NCBI GenBank assembly: GCA_020832495.1 | Contig: JAFIEP010000129.1 | Span: 79,355 to 143,354 of the forward strand | DNA: 64,000 bases | Reading direction: 5' to 3' | From: Acidimicrobiia bacterium | GTDB lineage: Bacteria > Actinomycetota > Acidimicrobiia > Acidimicrobiales > Acidimicrobilacustridaceae | Shown here: positions 62,085-64,000 of the stretch, piece by piece | Layout of the letters: each line of letters starts with the position of its first letter | Position numbering within the stretch: the first letter of the stretch is position 1 | Made by a program: the position numbers and the translations under genes | The notes under the pieces: generated by a model | The model's database searches: none | Told to the model about the DNA's origin: nothing | Seen by the model: the letters and a program-made list of their open reading frames with translations, nothing else

Positions 62085-62884
62085 GCCGTCCAGCCACCGT
62101 CGACGGCCAGGTCCTCGCCGGTGATGTAGCTCGACGCACCGCTGAGCAGGAACGTGACGGCTGCACCCACCTCGTGACGCTCACCGATGCGACCGAGCGG
62201 GGCCCGCTCGCTGAGTCTCTCGACGAACCGCTGCTCCACCTGCACGCTGTCCCCGGGGAAGGGACCCGGACTCACTGAGTTGACCCGAACGCCTTTGGGG
62301 GCAAGGTGGACGGCGGCATAGCGGGTGAACTGCACCAGCGCAGCCTTCATGGCTCCGTAGGCGGCGGGATTGTGGAACTGCGGATGATCCCCGTAGACCG
62401 CCGGCGACGGAGCGACGTGTCCATACATCGACGCGATGTTCACGATCGAGGCATCGAGGTCTGCATCCGATGCCCCAACGGCAAACCGCTGGGTCAGCAT
62501 CATCGTGTCCGACAGCGAGGCGAACGTCCGTTCCAGATCGTCCCGGTCGTAGTCCATTGCCGACCCGGCGGTGCCGGCGTAGGCGTTGTTGACCAGACCG
62601 ACCCCTCGCGTGGCCAACGAGCGCTGGAGTTCGAGCGCCGCGTCGACCTCGGCACTCACGCCGATGTCAGCCACCAGTGGGTGGACTCGCCCTCGAGTCC
62701 CGTCGACCGCCCGCTCCAGCGCCTCGAGGGGTTCCCGGCGCCGACCGACGGCGACGACGTCAGCTCCGGCGCGAGCCGCGACCTCGGTGATCGACCGACC
62801 GAGGTGGCCGCCAGCCCCTGTCACGACGACCGACCACCCGCTGAGGTCGAATGGTCCCCATGGCAGTTCCTGCTCCGAGTGCAC
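62078..62884 (-). CDS. Short-chain dehydrogenase/reductase
   Basis: 268 residues from GTG 62884 (ribosome site GGAGGGAG). NAD(P) loop VVVTGAGGHLGRSI, LVNNAYAGTA, catalytic SIVNIASMYG with the Y-x3-K element NPAAYGAMKAALVQFTRY, and RVNSVSPGPFPG are the classical SDR motifs. With the downstream aldo/keto reductase it may make the keto- or deoxy-group of the cluster sugar. An in-frame start at 62995 exists, but its extension is unconvincing. Confidence 0.88.
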   Translation of the reverse strand: MHSEQELPWGPFDLSGWSVVVTGAGGHLGRSITEVAARAGADVVAVGRRREPLEALERAVDGTRGRVHPLVADIGVSAEVDAALELQRSLATRGVGLVNNAYAGTAGSAMDYDRDDLERTFASLSDTMMLTQRFAVGASDADLDASIVNIASMYGHVAPSPAVYGDHPQFHNPAAYGAMKAALVQFTRYAAVHLAPKGVRVNSVSPGPFPGDSVQVEQRFVERLSERAPLGRIGERHEVGAAVTFLLSGASSYITGEDLAVDGGWTAW

Positions 62885-62989
62885 GATGTCTCCCTCCGCG
62901 AAGAGCGCGGCCGAGCGTACCTTCTGAGGCCGAACGCCGGTTTCGCGACATGGTCGGCCATCAGCGCCACGGGTCTCAGGACCGAGCGA

Positions 62990-62995
62990 TACCAT
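62990..62995 (+). promoter_or_regulatory. Candidate -10 box upstream of acetyltransferase
   Basis: TACCAT ten bases before the GTG at 63005. Confidence 0.3.
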
Positions 62996-63004
62996 CAGCG
63001 GGCC

Positions 63005-63139
63005 GTGGCCAACCGAGATCCATCACTGGCCGCTCGCGCCTGGGCCATGACATCAGCACGGCGATCCTGTCACGAGCGAAGAGATCTGTTGATCAACCCT
63101 CACCTCCGCGAGTCCACGCACCCACCGGGGTCGACATGA
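63005..63139 (+). CDS. Possible short upstream peptide, coupled to the acetyltransferase gene
   Basis: 44 residues from GTG 63005, rich in Arg (MANRDPSLAARAWAMTSARR). Its TGA overlaps the next ATG (ATGA). It could be a leader peptide or chance; no fold or family is seen. Confidence 0.25.
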   Translation: MANRDPSLAARAWAMTSARRSCHERRDLLINPHLRESTHPPGST

Positions 63140-63879
63140 GCCCGGTGCCGACGCCGTCCCCCCTCCCCGGCCTCGCTGGCGAGCACGTGGTGGTGCACGC
63201 CGCCCTCCGCCCCCTGCGAAACCATTGGGAGTGCGACACCGGCACCGCGGCAGCTGCATTGCTCGACGCGCTGCACACCAGCGAAGCAGCCAGCGTGGTC
63301 GTGCCCACCTTCACCTACACCTACACGACCAGCCGCGCCTTCGACGTGCGTTCCAGCCCCAGCGAGGTCGGCGCCTTCTCCGAACACGTCCGTAGCGTGA
63401 CCTCAGCGCGCCAACGCACCCTGGACCCGGTCTTCAGCGTGGTCGACGCCACCGACCACGGCTGGGCCGACGGGCGAGTGTCGACCGCGGCGTTCGACGA
63501 ACAGTCCCTGTGGCACCGATGGGACCTCGACAACGCCACCATCGTGGGCATCGGGCTCGAGCAGTTGGTGCTCACCCAACTCCACTACGTCGAACAGCGC
63601 TGCGCGGTGCCCTACCGGTTCACCAAGGCCTTCCCCGGCGAGGTCACCGACGCCGACGGCACGACCCACCACGTCGACTACCAGTACGTGGTGCGCGACC
63701 TCGACGAGGACCCCCAGTGGGACCGTGCCTGGGTACGCAGCTTCCTCGAGGAGGCCGGCGCGCTCACTGCCACGACCTGGGAAGGCGTCGAGGTCACCCT
63801 GCTGCACGCCGGCGACCTCCGCCGCGCCCTCGAACCGCTGCTGGCCGAGCACCCTCGCGCCCTGCTGACCACCCGTTGA
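63136..63879 (+). CDS. AAC(3)-type N-acetyltransferase
   Basis: 247 residues. GEHVVVHAALRPLRNHWE, SVVVPTFTYTYTTSRAFDVR, GAFSEHVRSVTSARQRTLDP, FSVVDATDHGWADG and the HYVEQRCAVPYRFTKAF block match the Antibiotic_NAT (AAC(3)) fold. In sugar clusters such enzymes acetylate amino sugars, here perhaps the 5- or 7-amino group of the nonulosonic-type product. An antibiotic-resistance role is not implied by position. ATG 63136 is chosen. Confidence 0.83.
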   Translation: MSPVPTPSPLPGLAGEHVVVHAALRPLRNHWECDTGTAAAALLDALHTSEAASVVVPTFTYTYTTSRAFDVRSSPSEVGAFSEHVRSVTSARQRTLDPVFSVVDATDHGWADGRVSTAAFDEQSLWHRWDLDNATIVGIGLEQLVLTQLHYVEQRCAVPYRFTKAFPGEVTDADGTTHHVDYQYVVRDLDEDPQWDRAWVRSFLEEAGALTATTWEGVEVTLLHAGDLRRALEPLLAEHPRALLTTR

Positions 63880-63889
63880 GGCATCGTCG

Positions 63890-64000
63890 ATGACCGCCAC
63901 ACCACCGCCAAAGCCACCGCAGCCGCCGCCCCCCCGCGCGCCGGGGGCCCCCCAGCCACACGCGGCGCGGGACAGGTGGCCCCCGCGCCGCCCCCCCAAC
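63890..64000 (+). CDS. Start of a Pro-rich ORF at the window edge (uncertain)
   Basis: ATG 63890 opens a frame to the end of the window (MTATPPPKPPQPPPPRAPGA). Almost pure CCN codons; the tract is low-complexity and may carry sequencing errors. No claim about function. Confidence 0.2.
   Translation, partial: MTATPPPKPPQPPPPRAPGAPQPHAARDRWPPRRPPN

Overview
The window is high-GC DNA with tightly packed genes that overlap by 1-20 bases and often start with GTG. The gene run phoH-ybeY-corC/hlyC-era-uppS-recO, an upstream single-chain glyS, many TANNNT -10 boxes and some leaderless-looking starts point to an actinobacterium. An acidimicrobial (Acidimicrobiia-type) genome is my best guess; that placement is inference from gene order and protein style.

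Layout. (1) 1-8664: housekeeping genes, with glyS cut by the window edge, an RDD membrane protein, and a minus-strand operon phoH>ybeY>CBS protein>era>small protein>uppS>recO; then an unknown protein and an excisionase-type HTH protein. (2) 8918-11228 and 35323-39837: one Tad/Flp-type pilus or secretion operon (SAF/CpaB-like, CpaE/TadZ-like, CpaF/TadA ATPase, TadB, TadC, a small pilin-like protein, three TadE/TadG-like proteins). The ATPase gene is broken after codon 91; its two halves lie 24 kb apart. (3) About 11226-35322: a mobile defence island sitting inside the ATPase gene. It has 51-bp imperfect terminal inverted repeats (48/51 identical), three overlapping tyrosine-recombinase genes plus a small coiled-coil partner, and cargo: a MazF-like toxin, an HTH protein, a type I restriction-modification system whose HsdR carries an extra C-terminal AlbA_2-like domain, a 1398-residue nuclease-STAND ATPase, a zinc-ribbon protein, a stand-alone FtsH-type (M41) metallopeptidase, a ribbon-helix-helix protein and a TIGR02391/Ymh-like protein. 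(4) 39893-44191: sugar-nucleotide epimerase, DegT-type aminotransferase, glycosyltransferase, polysaccharide deacetylase. (5) 44307-49643: divergent arsR/arsC, a zinc-ribbon protein, TetR regulator, SMP-30-like protein, small zinc-finger protein, MFS exporter. (6) 49733-49866: a pair of 52-bp palindromic repeats. (7) 49898-52513: divergent murF and ddl (peptidoglycan precursors). (8) 52520-63879: a surface-glycan cluster with a GT4-GT2 fusion, a capsule-type protein, PseB-like dehydratase, RmlD-like reductase, NeuB/PseI/SpsE-like synthase, GT4, SpsF-like cytidylyltransferase, aldo/keto reductase, SDR and an AAC(3)-type acetyltransferase, which together look like a nonulosonic-acid-type pathway. 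The last ~100 bases are proline-coding and low in complexity.

How it fits together. The island appears to have moved by its recombinase trio acting on the terminal repeats. Joining codon 91 of the left ATPase fragment to the GGG codon at 35323 restores an ATPase with normal family spacing, so the pilus operon is probably inactive, or altered, while the island is present. The cargo is typical anti-phage content; the nuclease-STAND protein directly behind the type I system is the best candidate for an undescribed defence component.
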